A DNA stretch of 64,000 nt, from contig JAPKZK010000040.1 of NCBI GenBank assembly GCA_026393835.1, positions 1-64,000 on the forward strand. The letters run 5' to 3'. The stretch is from Candidatus Aminicenantota bacterium. GTDB lineage: Bacteria; Acidobacteriota; Aminicenantia; UBA2199. The translations under genes and the position numbers were made by a program. Positions 53,365 through 62,109 of the stretch are shown here, in pieces (position 1 is the stretch's first letter; every line of letters begins with the position of its first letter). The notes under the pieces are model-generated. The model made no database searches, was not told the origin of the DNA, and saw only the letters and a list, made by a program, of their open reading frames with translations.

Positions 53365-53982
53365 TCAATCCTTTTTTAGCCACTCTATTATAAAATAAAT
53401 GTACTCTGAAATCGGCATCTCTTCAATATCTTTGTCTTCGAATTCTTCCTTCCGACACTTCTCAATTAAATGGATGGAAAAAATGTTAAAGCTATTCCAG
53501 ATATGACCGGCGCTGTGAAGATTGGCATTTGTTATTGTTCGAAGCCAGTTCCGCGTGTTCCTGATAAGCTCTTTTACATCAGAATTGTGCGCCCTGATAT
53601 CATTCCCGGAAATGTCGGAAATCACCGCTCGAAATCTATGTAGTTCTTTTTCGAGTATTAGGCTTTTTTTGGTTGCCAATCTTCCTTCCCCATAAGTCCG
53701 GCACCCCATGTCCAGTCCCAATTCAAAAGGCAAATTGAATCGCGGCAGGTCCCCTTTTTTCAACGGTTCCATTCGCGATATATCATGGATACTGTATTTA
53801 GAGTTTTTAATAAGGTCTTTGATTTTATCGATCCTTTCTTCGCCGCAATCGTCTCGCTCTAAGGCGATCCTGGGTTCCAGGCCGCATATAAGAATAGTAA
53901 AAATAAGCGCCCGAAGCAGGGGCTTATAATCCGAATCGAAAGGGCAATTTATGAATATATTTCTTTCAAAATTATCGCCCAC
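53365..53982 (-). CDS. Unknown protein with conserved FINCPFD and SIHDISR motifs
   Basis: 205 aa. RNIFINCPFDSDYKPLLRALIFTI, then RIDKIKDLIKNSKYSIHDISRMEP, then LPRFNLPFELGLDMG and KSLILEKELHRFRAVISDISGNDIRAH. The order (a Rossmann-like start, an SxHDISR turn, an 'xNxPFELGL' segment) suggests a nucleotide-binding fold distantly like TIR or deoxyribosyltransferase-like domains. I recognise it as a recurrent uncharacterised bacterial protein but cannot name a family. It follows the DUF2188 gene by 2 bp in the same operon. A role in phage conflict is inference only. Confidence 0.6.
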   Translation of the reverse strand: MGDNFERNIFINCPFDSDYKPLLRALIFTILICGLEPRIALERDDCGEERIDKIKDLIKNSKYSIHDISRMEPLKKGDLPRFNLPFELGLDMGCRTYGEGRLATKKSLILEKELHRFRAVISDISGNDIRAHNSDVKELIRNTRNWLRTITNANLHSAGHIWNSFNIFSIHLIEKCRKEEFEDKDIEEMPISEYIYFIIEWLKKD

Positions 53983-53984
53983 GC

Positions 53985-54284
53985 TTATTTATGCTTGATA
54001 TCGAAAGTTCTATCAAGCATCCCATCCCGCCTATGGAGCGTCACGGAAGATACACTTTTTTTCCGGGCCAGTTCTTTTGCACTGGAAACCGCTGCCGTTT
54101 TATCTCGATAAATTTTATACGACCGCTTGGCGCCCTCAGGCAAAACAGCCCATTGTTCTTTCCCATGAGCGATGACGTGAATACAATCCCTTTCTAAGCG
54201 TGCTTCTTGCATTGCCCTGGCGATGGCCTGCTTCCTGGCCTCGTAAGTTTTTGAATCACAGGCTTTTGTTATTTTTTCAGGCAT
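53985..54284 (-). CDS. DUF2188-domain protein
   Basis: 99 aa. The C-terminal half matches DUF2188: CIHVIAHGKEQWAVLPEGAKRSYKIYRDKTAAVSSAKELARKKSVSSVTLHRRDGMLDRTFDI. The family is small and of unknown role, often beside restriction or stress genes. The N-terminal 30 residues are basic and helical. Two base pairs separate it from the next gene, so they are co-transcribed. It is divergent from topoisomerase III. Confidence 0.75.
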   Translation of the reverse strand: MPEKITKACDSKTYEARKQAIARAMQEARLERDCIHVIAHGKEQWAVLPEGAKRSYKIYRDKTAAVSSAKELARKKSVSSVTLHRRDGMLDRTFDIKHK

Positions 54285-54357
54285 TTTACCGTTCCTTTTT
54301 TTCCAAAGATATTCTATCCCTTTTATATTAAGATGTCAATTATCTTTCCCCATAAAC

Positions 54358-54386
54358 TTGACAGTTACCCATTTTTCCATTATAAA
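54358..54386 (+). promoter_or_regulatory. topB promoter
   Basis: Perfect TTGACA (54358-54363), 17-bp spacer, TATAAA (54381-54386); ATG 54412 follows a GGGAG. Confidence 0.7.
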
Positions 54387-54411
54387 TAAGGATAACAAAT
54401 GGGAGCAAATC

Positions 54412-56487
54412 ATGAGATCGATCGTTTTAGCTGAAAAACCCAGCGTCGCCAAAGAATTGGCGCGGGTACTAAACTGTAATAAAAAAGACAGGGGCTATTA
54501 TGAAGGCCCCCGATATGTCGTCACATGGGCCCTGGGCCACCTCGTCACCCTCGACGAACCCGCCGGCTATGACCCCAAATACAAAGAATGGCGCATGGAA
54601 GACCTTCCCATGCTGCCGGAAAAAATGAAACTCAAAGTCATCCGCGAAACCTCCCACCAGTTCCACACCGTCACCCAGTTAATGAAACGCGGCGATATCG
54701 ACGAATGCATCATTGCCACCGACGCCGGCAGGGAAGGCGAACTGGTGGCCCGCTGGATAATGAAACTGGGCGGCTGGAAAAAACCCGTCAAACGCCTCTG
54801 GATATCCTCCCAAACCGATGAAGCCATCCGCCAGGGCTTTGCCAACCTCAAACCCGGCAAAGACTACGAAAACCTCTACCGCGCCGCCGTGTGCCGCGCC
54901 GAAGCCGACTGGCTCATCGGACTCAACGTCACCCGCGCCCTAACCTGCAAATTCAACATCCAGTTGAGCGCCGGCAGGGTACAAACCCCAACCCTTTTCA
55001 TGATCATCGAAAGAGAAAAAGAAATCGAGAACTTCGTTCCTAAAGATTACTGGACCATCGATGTAGACTTTGGCGACTATTTCGGCGCCTGGCGGAACAA
55101 GAGCGGCAGCACCCGCATATTCGACCTTGCCCAGGCCCAGGAAATCGCAGACAAGGTCAAAAACGGGGCCGGTATTATCATGAATATTAACGTAGAAACC
55201 AAAAACGAACCTCCACCCCTGGCTTACGACCTTACCGAACTCCAGCGCGACGCCAACCGCAGGTACGGGTTCTCCGCCCAGAAAACCCTTTCCGACCTCC
55301 AGGGCCTCTACGAACGACACAAACTGGTCACCTATCCCCGCACCGATTCCCGTTACATCACCACCGATATCGTGGCCACCCTTCCCCAACGGCTGGGCGC
55401 TATTGCCAAAGGCCCTTACGCGGCCCTGGTGCAACCCCTGCTCCAAACCAAACCCGCACCCGGGAAACGGTTTGTCGATAACAGTAAAGTATCCGACCAC
55501 CACGCCATCATACCCACCGAGCAGCCCCTGGACCTGTCCCAACTGGACGCCGACGAACGGAGATTGTACGACCTGATTGCGCGGCGCTTTATCACCGTAC
55601 TTTACCCCCCCTTTAAATACGATCAAACCACCATCGTCACCCTGGTCAACGGAGAACGTTTTTATTCCAGGGGCAAAGTAGTTATCGATATGGGCTGGCG
55701 AAAGGTAACTACAGCCCCCGCGGATACAGAAGACGAAAAAGAAGACCGTTTGCCCGAACAAACCCTGACACAGCAGCGGAAAGGGGCGAAACACGCGGTC
55801 AAAAATTGCAAACTCGGCAAATCCCAGACCAAACCCCCGGCCAGGTACACGGAAGCCACACTACTCACGGCCATGGAAAATCCCGGCAAATTCGTGGACG
55901 ACGAAACCCTGAGGGCGGCAGTACAGGAAAGCGGCCTGGGAACCCCGGCCACCCGCGCGGAGATTATTGAAAAATTATTGAGCACCCATTATATCGAACG
56001 GGTAGGTAAAGAACTGCACCCCACTTCCAAAGGAAAGCAACTCATCGACCTGGTCCCCCCGGCGCTAAAATCGCCCGCATTGACCGCCCAATGGGAATTA
56101 CGCCTGGCAAAAATATCCAAAGGCAAGGAAGATAACCAAAGATTCCTGGCCGATATCCGTACAAATACCGCGGACCTCGTTCAGGGCGTCCGTGTGGATA
56201 CCTCGACTTTTAAAATCGACAATTTGACCAATAAAAAATGCCCCATGTGCGGCAAGTTCATGATGGTGGTGAACGCCAAAAACAAAAAAGGGCGTACCTT
56301 CATCTGTTCCGATATATCCTGCCGCTATGAAGAGGCGGAACAGCCGGCCAACATCACCGATTTCCGGCGCTCCAGGGAAGATATCCGGATGGGTAAACGA
56401 TTGATCGATAAGTTCGGCGATAACAGGAAAAAAGGCCAGGTGGCCACCCTGGGCGATCTATTCGAGGCCGCATTAAAAAAAGAGTGA
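54412..56487 (+). CDS. topB: DNA topoisomerase III (type IA)
   Basis: 691 aa. ATG 54412 begins the Toprim domain (SIVLAEKPSVAKELARVL) and follows a GGGAG; upstream in-frame codons lie inside the promoter. The Toprim acidic motif is TDAGREGELVARW. The catalytic Tyr308 lies in LVTYPRTDSRYI. The core continues with SDHHAIIPTEQP and ESGLGTPATRAEIIEKL. A C-terminal zinc finger CPMCGKF...ICSDISC (C-x2-C, C-x4-C) completes the protein. It decatenates and relaxes DNA. The length is normal for TopB with a single finger. Confidence 0.95.
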   Translation: MRSIVLAEKPSVAKELARVLNCNKKDRGYYEGPRYVVTWALGHLVTLDEPAGYDPKYKEWRMEDLPMLPEKMKLKVIRETSHQFHTVTQLMKRGDIDECIIATDAGREGELVARWIMKLGGWKKPVKRLWISSQTDEAIRQGFANLKPGKDYENLYRAAVCRAEADWLIGLNVTRALTCKFNIQLSAGRVQTPTLFMIIEREKEIENFVPKDYWTIDVDFGDYFGAWRNKSGSTRIFDLAQAQEIADKVKNGAGIIMNINVETKNEPPPLAYDLTELQRDANRRYGFSAQKTLSDLQGLYERHKLVTYPRTDSRYITTDIVATLPQRLGAIAKGPYAALVQPLLQTKPAPGKRFVDNSKVSDHHAIIPTEQPLDLSQLDADERRLYDLIARRFITVLYPPFKYDQTTIVTLVNGERFYSRGKVVIDMGWRKVTTAPADTEDEKEDRLPEQTLTQQRKGAKHAVKNCKLGKSQTKPPARYTEATLLTAMENPGKFVDDETLRAAVQESGLGTPATRAEIIEKLLSTHYIERVGKELHPTSKGKQLIDLVPPALKSPALTAQWELRLAKISKGKEDNQRFLADIRTNTADLVQGVRVDTSTFKIDNLTNKKCPMCGKFMMVVNAKNKKGRTFICSDISCRYEEAEQPANITDFRRSREDIRMGKRLIDKFGDNRKKGQVATLGDLFEAALKKE

Positions 56488-56563
56488 GAAAAAAAATAAG
56501 CCCACGAATTACACGAATTAACACGAAAGGGACAAGGCCTTTTTTTTATTCCTCATTTTCTGG

Positions 56564-56569
56564 TATAAT
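56564..56569 (+). promoter_or_regulatory. -10 element giving a likely leaderless start
   Basis: TATAAT with ATG 56579 nine bases beyond. No Shine-Dalgarno lies between them. The -35 position (56541-56546) is only a T-run. Confidence 0.45.
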
Positions 56570-56578
56570 AGAGTTGCC

Positions 56579-58852
56579 ATGGACGAAAAACAAGAGAATC
56601 TTGAAAAGATCGAAAAATTGATTAACTCCGCCGATAAATTCAACGAGATGTCTTTTCGCCTTGTGTTAGAAGGGTTAATCAATAAAGGAGGAGAAGAATC
56701 GGAATATTTGCTGGCGCGGTATTTAAATTCCAGGACCCTGGATTTTAACACGCGGATCAATATCATCCGCGTCGTCGGGTACTTACAAAGCCCCCATTTC
56801 TTAGTGCCCTTGAAAAATATCATCGATAGAGAAGAAAATATCCATCTCAAAAAGGAAGCCGTAATATCCGTTTCCAAGTACAATGACCGGCGGGCATTGA
56901 ATATCCTGAACCATGCCCTGTCCAATATCAAAAACGCCTTACTCCTCGACACCATCAATAATGAGATCGGCAAAATCAAACGTAATAATCCCGTATATGC
57001 CTTATTGCCCCGGTTCCTGGACGGAGAGAAGCACCCCGAGAACTTCGAAGTTACCCTGGCAATACTCAAACGCATCCTGCGCCCGTCCGACGCCTCAATG
57101 TTTGCCAGTTACCTCCACTGCGGCAAACCCCTGATCGAGAGGGGCGCATTTGAAATTCTCTGTTACACCGGCGATCTTAGCCACCATGCCGCCATTTTGC
57201 AATTTTTCCAGGACCAGTTCAAAAGTATCCCCGGCATCGATCAACCCCAATGCGAAGAACTTTACACATTGACAATAATACTCAAACGCTATTTCCTCAG
57301 GTTCCCATCACTGGTGGAAGGCCAATTGGATAACATGGGCACACAATTATTTTATGTCCGGGACAGCCGGATTCGCAACCTGTTTATATCCATTCTTTGC
57401 CAGAGCCGGCAGTCGCCGGCCATTTCATTCGTAGGCAAAATATACGATTCCGAACCGACGTTAAGAGAAACGATTATCATCGAATATTCCGGCAACGAAG
57501 GGGCCGTCGACCTCCTATTCGAAAAATATCAGCTTGAAAATTCAGCCTTAAGCGGGCTTCTTATCAAATCCCTCCTCAACAGCAAGAGGGGCATCGCTTA
57601 CTTCCAGGAACAATTTTTCAACCTCAACGACGAGGGGAAAAAAATCGTTGTCAATTGTTTACCCTACGGCAGCAACCATGACCTATCCCAATTTACCGGG
57701 ATGATATTTCAATCCGGTCTACCCCATCTTAAAGAAATACTAATAACCCGGATAAAAGAAAATTACGAGTTTTCCGCAAAAGAAATATTATTTGATCCCA
57801 CCAAAGAAAATGAATTCTCCTCCATGGAAAAAGAGTACCTGGAAACCATCATCCAGCTTTTTCCCATTACCGCCATGAAAAAGATGCTCAAGGAAATCGC
57901 TTTTGCAGAGCCCGTACCCAGTAAAATAAATATGTATTTACACCTTATCGATGACATCGTACCGTCAGGGTTGACGATCAAACTTGAAGAAAAAGACCTC
58001 ACCGCCGGGGTAGCCCGTAAAATCATCTCCACCGGCAACCTGGACCTGGTTTTATTATTTTTAGAGATACTCAAATATATCAAAACTTTTGACCCGGGAA
58101 CATATGCCAATTTAAATGAAGGGTTGGATTTATTTACCCTGCGGGGGGATCAAAAACTCAGCGTAGAAGAAAGCGACCAACTGCGAAAAGCCCACAAAAA
58201 TCTCACGGACCTTTATTTTGAAATCCGGCAGATCGAAACCGGGTTAAAAACACTGGAAAAAGTGTTCGCCAGGGAAGAATTGGATTTTGACCAACTGACC
58301 CATTTCTTTACCACGCAATCCGTCTGCGCCGCATTAAATATCGAACAAGTGGGCCGGCTCATCGAACAGCGATTGGCCGCTGCCGGCCGTGAAGAACTCA
58401 GGCAATGGCTCCCCTTCTTTAACCGCTTCCCCATGATTGCGTTTCAACTCAAAGATGCCATCGGGCAAAAAGCAAATACCCAGGCAGGGCCGGAAAGCTC
58501 CGCTTTACAGAAGTTCTACCAGGCGCTGCCGAGCCGCCCCATAAAGATCGTAATTCGCTTGACCAATAAACGGATTACCGCCATTCTGCGAGATCAGTGC
58601 CGCGAGATGATTCCCCATATCCCGGTGGATACTGAAACCGACGCGCTGGCAGAGGAAGATATGCTGTTGTGCGATACCGTGACCCTCAAGGATTTTATCA
58701 TAAAAAATACACTGCCTTCCCACAAGTTGTTCTTGTTCCTGGATAATATATCCGAATTCGAGTCATTTAAAACCTACAACCCCCGGCCCCTTGTAAAACC
58801 CTTTTCTGCCTACCGCATCATGAAAGAGGTATTGAAGGAGATTTACCTTTAA
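56579..58852 (+). CDS. HEAT-like helical-repeat protein with degenerate receiver-like C-terminus
   Basis: 757 aa. Residues about 20-500 are paired helices of HEAT/ARM type (NTRINIIRVVGYLQSPHFLVPLKNII, KKEAVISVSKYNDRRALNILNHAL). Residues about 650-757 follow the alternating pattern of a receiver domain: PIKIVIRLTNKRITAILRDQ, DMLLCDTVTLKDF, HKLFLFLDN, and PRPLVKPFSAYRIMKEVL with the Lys-Pro-Phe. The first acidic pair is absent, so phosphorylation is unlikely. It probably starts a five-gene same-strand cluster and is likely a scaffold. No named family recognised. Confidence 0.6.
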   Translation: MDEKQENLEKIEKLINSADKFNEMSFRLVLEGLINKGGEESEYLLARYLNSRTLDFNTRINIIRVVGYLQSPHFLVPLKNIIDREENIHLKKEAVISVSKYNDRRALNILNHALSNIKNALLLDTINNEIGKIKRNNPVYALLPRFLDGEKHPENFEVTLAILKRILRPSDASMFASYLHCGKPLIERGAFEILCYTGDLSHHAAILQFFQDQFKSIPGIDQPQCEELYTLTIILKRYFLRFPSLVEGQLDNMGTQLFYVRDSRIRNLFISILCQSRQSPAISFVGKIYDSEPTLRETIIIEYSGNEGAVDLLFEKYQLENSALSGLLIKSLLNSKRGIAYFQEQFFNLNDEGKKIVVNCLPYGSNHDLSQFTGMIFQSGLPHLKEILITRIKENYEFSAKEILFDPTKENEFSSMEKEYLETIIQLFPITAMKKMLKEIAFAEPVPSKINMYLHLIDDIVPSGLTIKLEEKDLTAGVARKIISTGNLDLVLLFLEILKYIKTFDPGTYANLNEGLDLFTLRGDQKLSVEESDQLRKAHKNLTDLYFEIRQIETGLKTLEKVFAREELDFDQLTHFFTTQSVCAALNIEQVGRLIEQRLAAAGREELRQWLPFFNRFPMIAFQLKDAIGQKANTQAGPESSALQKFYQALPSRPIKIVIRLTNKRITAILRDQCREMIPHIPVDTETDALAEEDMLLCDTVTLKDFIIKNTLPSHKLFLFLDNISEFESFKTYNPRPLVKPFSAYRIMKEVLKEIYL

Positions 58853-58904
58853 CATGGACACGGGAAACGCTCACTTGAATTTTCAAATTTTCCGGATAAA
58901 TATA

Positions 58905-58933
58905 TTGCTTATTTCTTCTTAATTGATTAAAAT
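58905..58933 (+). promoter_or_regulatory. Internal promoter of the SIR2-FGE cluster
   Basis: TTGCTT (58905-58910), 17-bp spacer, TAAAAT (58928-58933). ATG 58944 is 10 nt downstream with no Shine-Dalgarno, so the transcript would be leaderless or nearly so. Confidence 0.55.
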
Positions 58934-58943
58934 ATGAGACGCC

Positions 58944-60347
58944 ATGGAAAACGAAAACAAAGAAATAAAAAACATCAGTGATTTTTTTTCAAAGGAAAGC
59001 CCGGAATTAACGCCGGAACAAAAATGGAACCTGGTCTTCGAAGGTTGGATCGACAAAATCGACGAAAAAAAACTAATGCCCAACCTCTTCGAATTAAAAA
59101 CCTGGTTCGAGTCCCTGGAAGAATTCTTCTCCTCTACTTACCTGGAAACCCTGGTCTTCAAATATCAAACCACCAATACCCGCGATTACGAATTCTATTT
59201 TGTCACCTTCACCCACGTGGTCACCAAAATCATCGGGCATCTCAAAGACCTCGATTTTGAAAAGGATAAGTACCTCTTAAACTTCGAAGAATTCATCGTA
59301 GAAAAGATTTTCGAGGAATACGCCACCTCCGTGACCAAACGGTTCCCCTATCTCAAAGATATCTATTCCCCGTCATCCTGGTTCTACAGCCTGAGAATTT
59401 TCCTCCAGAGCATCAGGAACCTCGTTTTCGAATTGACCCGCAGCAACCCGGTTTCCCAGAAAGCGTTCTTCTCCTTGCGGAAACTCTATCGCAAAGAATT
59501 TATGAGCAACTCCATTATCGTCTCCCTGCTGAAGGGGAATTTTATCCCGAAAATGGATAAAGTATACCAGCAGGATATCTGCGACATTATCAACGACAGG
59601 GAAGATAAGAAACTCAAACGCGAGATCGGCATCTTTTTCATTTTCGCTTTCCGCATCATGAAGCTCAACAATTTTATCGAGCAGAACCTGAATATCAACC
59701 GGAATATTAGCCTTACCATCCCCCTGATCCTGCTGCTGAAAAAGCAGATCGAGAATATCCTGACCTTTTACGATACCGTTCTGAAGCAAACCCTCGGAGA
59801 GTGCTTCAACAAAGAAGCGGAGATGCAAAAAATCGATAAAATATTCCAGGACCTCCGGCTGGAGTACCAGAAAATTTACGAAGGGGAGTTCCCCTATTAT
59901 TTCGACGCCGAGAGCGAGAAAATAAACCGGCGCAAACTGCTGAAAAATACCATTATCATTTCCGACTTTGCCATCCAGGACATGATCGAAAGTGTGGCCA
60001 AGCTTTTTAAACCGGAAATTTCAGGCAATTCCATCTTCGAAAATTACACTTCCCGGGCGGAAAAGTCCTCGGAAGTCAAAGAAAAACTGGTCAAACTGCA
60101 CACCAAAATCAACAACTACTTCTCCGAGAAAGGCAAAATCACGCCGGCGGATATCTTTTTCGATATCAATCAATTTATAGAAACCGATTTGAACTATCTC
60201 TTATTCAAAGATTGGAATGAATTTTTAGATCACTACAATAAACTGGTACAGACCGATTTTTCACCGGAGTTTAAAACCAATCTACGCGCTTTTCATTCGT
60301 TCATCACCAAGATCCTAAAAGAAATGGTGGACAAAAAGAGCGGGTGA
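58944..60347 (+). CDS. Unknown all-helical protein upstream of SIR2-FGE
   Basis: 467 aa, soluble, rich in Lys, Glu, Phe and Ile, with long predicted helices (FVTFTHVVTKIIGHLKDLDF, YSLRIFLQSIRNLVFELTR, IPLILLLKKQIENILTFYD). No catalytic motif, no signal peptide and no metal ligands are visible. It ends 13 bp before the SIR2-FGE gene and shares its strand, so the two are likely co-expressed from the promoter at 58905. It could be a regulatory or inhibitory partner of the SIR2 protein; that is a guess from context. Confidence 0.6.
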   Translation: MENENKEIKNISDFFSKESPELTPEQKWNLVFEGWIDKIDEKKLMPNLFELKTWFESLEEFFSSTYLETLVFKYQTTNTRDYEFYFVTFTHVVTKIIGHLKDLDFEKDKYLLNFEEFIVEKIFEEYATSVTKRFPYLKDIYSPSSWFYSLRIFLQSIRNLVFELTRSNPVSQKAFFSLRKLYRKEFMSNSIIVSLLKGNFIPKMDKVYQQDICDIINDREDKKLKREIGIFFIFAFRIMKLNNFIEQNLNINRNISLTIPLILLLKKQIENILTFYDTVLKQTLGECFNKEAEMQKIDKIFQDLRLEYQKIYEGEFPYYFDAESEKINRRKLLKNTIIISDFAIQDMIESVAKLFKPEISGNSIFENYTSRAEKSSEVKEKLVKLHTKINNYFSEKGKITPADIFFDINQFIETDLNYLLFKDWNEFLDHYNKLVQTDFSPEFKTNLRAFHSFITKILKEMVDKKSG

Positions 60348-60360
60348 GCCCATTAAAAGC

Positions 60361-62109
60361 ATGAAAACATGGAATATTCCCCAGGAAATTATTGAAGATT
60401 TCAAACAGAAAAAAGGAATACTCTTCCTGGGTTCGGGGTTATCTCTAAGTAATGAGGGTAAAAAAGGATTACCTGGGGGGGAGGAATTAAGTCGACAGAT
60501 GTCTCAAAAATTCCTGGGTAGAAAACCAACTCCCATTGAAGGTCTAATGCAAATTGCTCAGCAAGTTGTCTGGAAAAATAACAATAGTCGTCAGCCCCTG
60601 GAGTCTTACTTGAGCGATATATTTAACGACCCCACGGTTCATCCCTTAGCTCCGCATCTTGCCCTTGCTAAATTGAATATCCCTATGATCACAACAAACT
60701 ATGACAGGCTAATCGAGGAGGCTTTCCGAAAAAATAACTTGAGATTATCGGTAATCCTGGAAGATAGAGACCTCATTGAACACGAAAATATACTTATTAA
60801 AATTCATGGCTGCATTTCCAGGCCCGATAAATGCATTATTTCCGAGGAAGATTACTATAGATGGCTCTCCTTTGATTCCGAGATCAAGAACCTGGTTCGC
60901 GCATGGTTTCTCATTTATAGAATTGTATTTGTGGGATATTCCTTGAATGATATAAACTTCCGGCAATTACTCATTGAATTGCGAAGAAAATTTGGCAGCA
61001 GCTTTCGCAACTGTTATGTAGTTACGCCTTTTCTTGAGGGCAATAGTTATAATTACAAGTTCCTGACAAATGCCATAGGCGCCCAATTCATAGAAGCAAA
61101 TGCAAAAGATTTCCTGGAGAAACTGGTTTCTATTCTCATGGAAAATATGATAAAATATACAGACACCGAGCTAAAAGAGGAATACTTTCATTTAAATGTA
61201 AACAAAACAAAATCTTTCAATGAATATGCAGCGGAAAAAATTTTTGAAATGATTAGCAACAATAAGGCAGGCCCTATCGAGTTAGATGAAGATGTCTTAG
61301 AGAAAATTTCTCAGTTTTCATCTTCCAAAGGAAACATACCGTATATTCAGCCACCTAAAATAACTCCTCCTGAAGGTATGGTTTACATTCCCCCGGGAGA
61401 ATTTATAATGGGCGGATCGCGACTCGGAAACGAACGAATAAGGGTGGAGAAAATTGATAATGGCTACTTTATCGATGAATGCTTGGTGACCAATAAACAG
61501 TATAGAGAATTCCTAAAGTGGATCGAGGAAAATAAAGACCATCGATTTTGTCACAAATATGAACCTGCGAACAAATCCCATGACCCCCATCATGATTTTT
61601 CCGGTACAAGCGCAAGAGATGTTAAGGTTACCGAGTTATCACAAGATTATTTCACGAATCCATTATATGAGGATTATCCCATTGTTAACATCGATTGGTG
61701 GGATGCCTTTGCCTACTGCCGTTGGGCTGGAAAGAGGCTGCCTTTTGAAAAAGAATGGGAAAAGGCTGCAAGAGGTATCGACGGGAGAATGTATCCGTAC
61801 GGGAATATATTTGATCCTGCTAAATCCAATGTCGCTGAATCAGGAATTTATCACACCACACCGGTTAAAAAATATGAAGAGGGCAAAAGCCCTTATGGAT
61901 GTTACGATATGAGTGGTAATGCCTGGGAGTGGTGTTCGGATTCATTTGAATTTGATACTTCCTCAAAAAATGCCACCAGGGTGGTACGGGGAGGGTCATG
62001 CACGCGTGGAATAGTAAAAGCCCATTGCTCATTTAGAAATGGTCGTAACCCTAATGAAAGATGGGTTACCAGGAGTTTCCGCTGTGTGAAGGATATTGAA
62101 GAAAAATGA
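60361..62109 (+). CDS. SIR2-like domain fused to an FGE-sulfatase (C-type-lectin fold) domain
   Basis: 582 aa. Residues 15-265: SIR2_2-type NAD-binding domain with G24-S-G26, TTNYDRLIEEA (Asn113, Asp115), the catalytic-type His149 in IKIHG and FVGYSLND. Residues 338-579: formylglycine-generating-enzyme-like domain (MVYIPPGEFIMGG, DECLVTNKQYREFL, YPIVNIDWWDAFAYCRWAGKRLPFEKEWEKAARG, DMSGNAWEWCSDSF, RVVRGGSC). The two Cys after RGGS do not have the spacing of catalytic FGE, so it is probably a binding fold. SIR2 domains of this kind can be NAD-depleting immune effectors, and FGE folds are frequent ligand-binding targets of diversity-generating retroelements. It overlaps the radical SAM gene by 4 bp. 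Confidence 0.8.
   Translation: MKTWNIPQEIIEDFKQKKGILFLGSGLSLSNEGKKGLPGGEELSRQMSQKFLGRKPTPIEGLMQIAQQVVWKNNNSRQPLESYLSDIFNDPTVHPLAPHLALAKLNIPMITTNYDRLIEEAFRKNNLRLSVILEDRDLIEHENILIKIHGCISRPDKCIISEEDYYRWLSFDSEIKNLVRAWFLIYRIVFVGYSLNDINFRQLLIELRRKFGSSFRNCYVVTPFLEGNSYNYKFLTNAIGAQFIEANAKDFLEKLVSILMENMIKYTDTELKEEYFHLNVNKTKSFNEYAAEKIFEMISNNKAGPIELDEDVLEKISQFSSSKGNIPYIQPPKITPPEGMVYIPPGEFIMGGSRLGNERIRVEKIDNGYFIDECLVTNKQYREFLKWIEENKDHRFCHKYEPANKSHDPHHDFSGTSARDVKVTELSQDYFTNPLYEDYPIVNIDWWDAFAYCRWAGKRLPFEKEWEKAARGIDGRMYPYGNIFDPAKSNVAESGIYHTTPVKKYEEGKSPYGCYDMSGNAWEWCSDSFEFDTSSKNATRVVRGGSCTRGIVKAHCSFRNGRNPNERWVTRSFRCVKDIEEK

Noticed and set aside
54940..55794. 284-aa minus-strand frame inside topB
   Set aside because: It is the complement shadow of a strongly conserved topoisomerase; Gly/Val/Phe-rich composition is typical of such shadows.
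60361..62109. Confirmed diversity-generating retroelement target
   Set aside because: The FGE fold is suggestive, but no reverse transcriptase, template repeat or Asn-codon-rich variable region is visible in the window.
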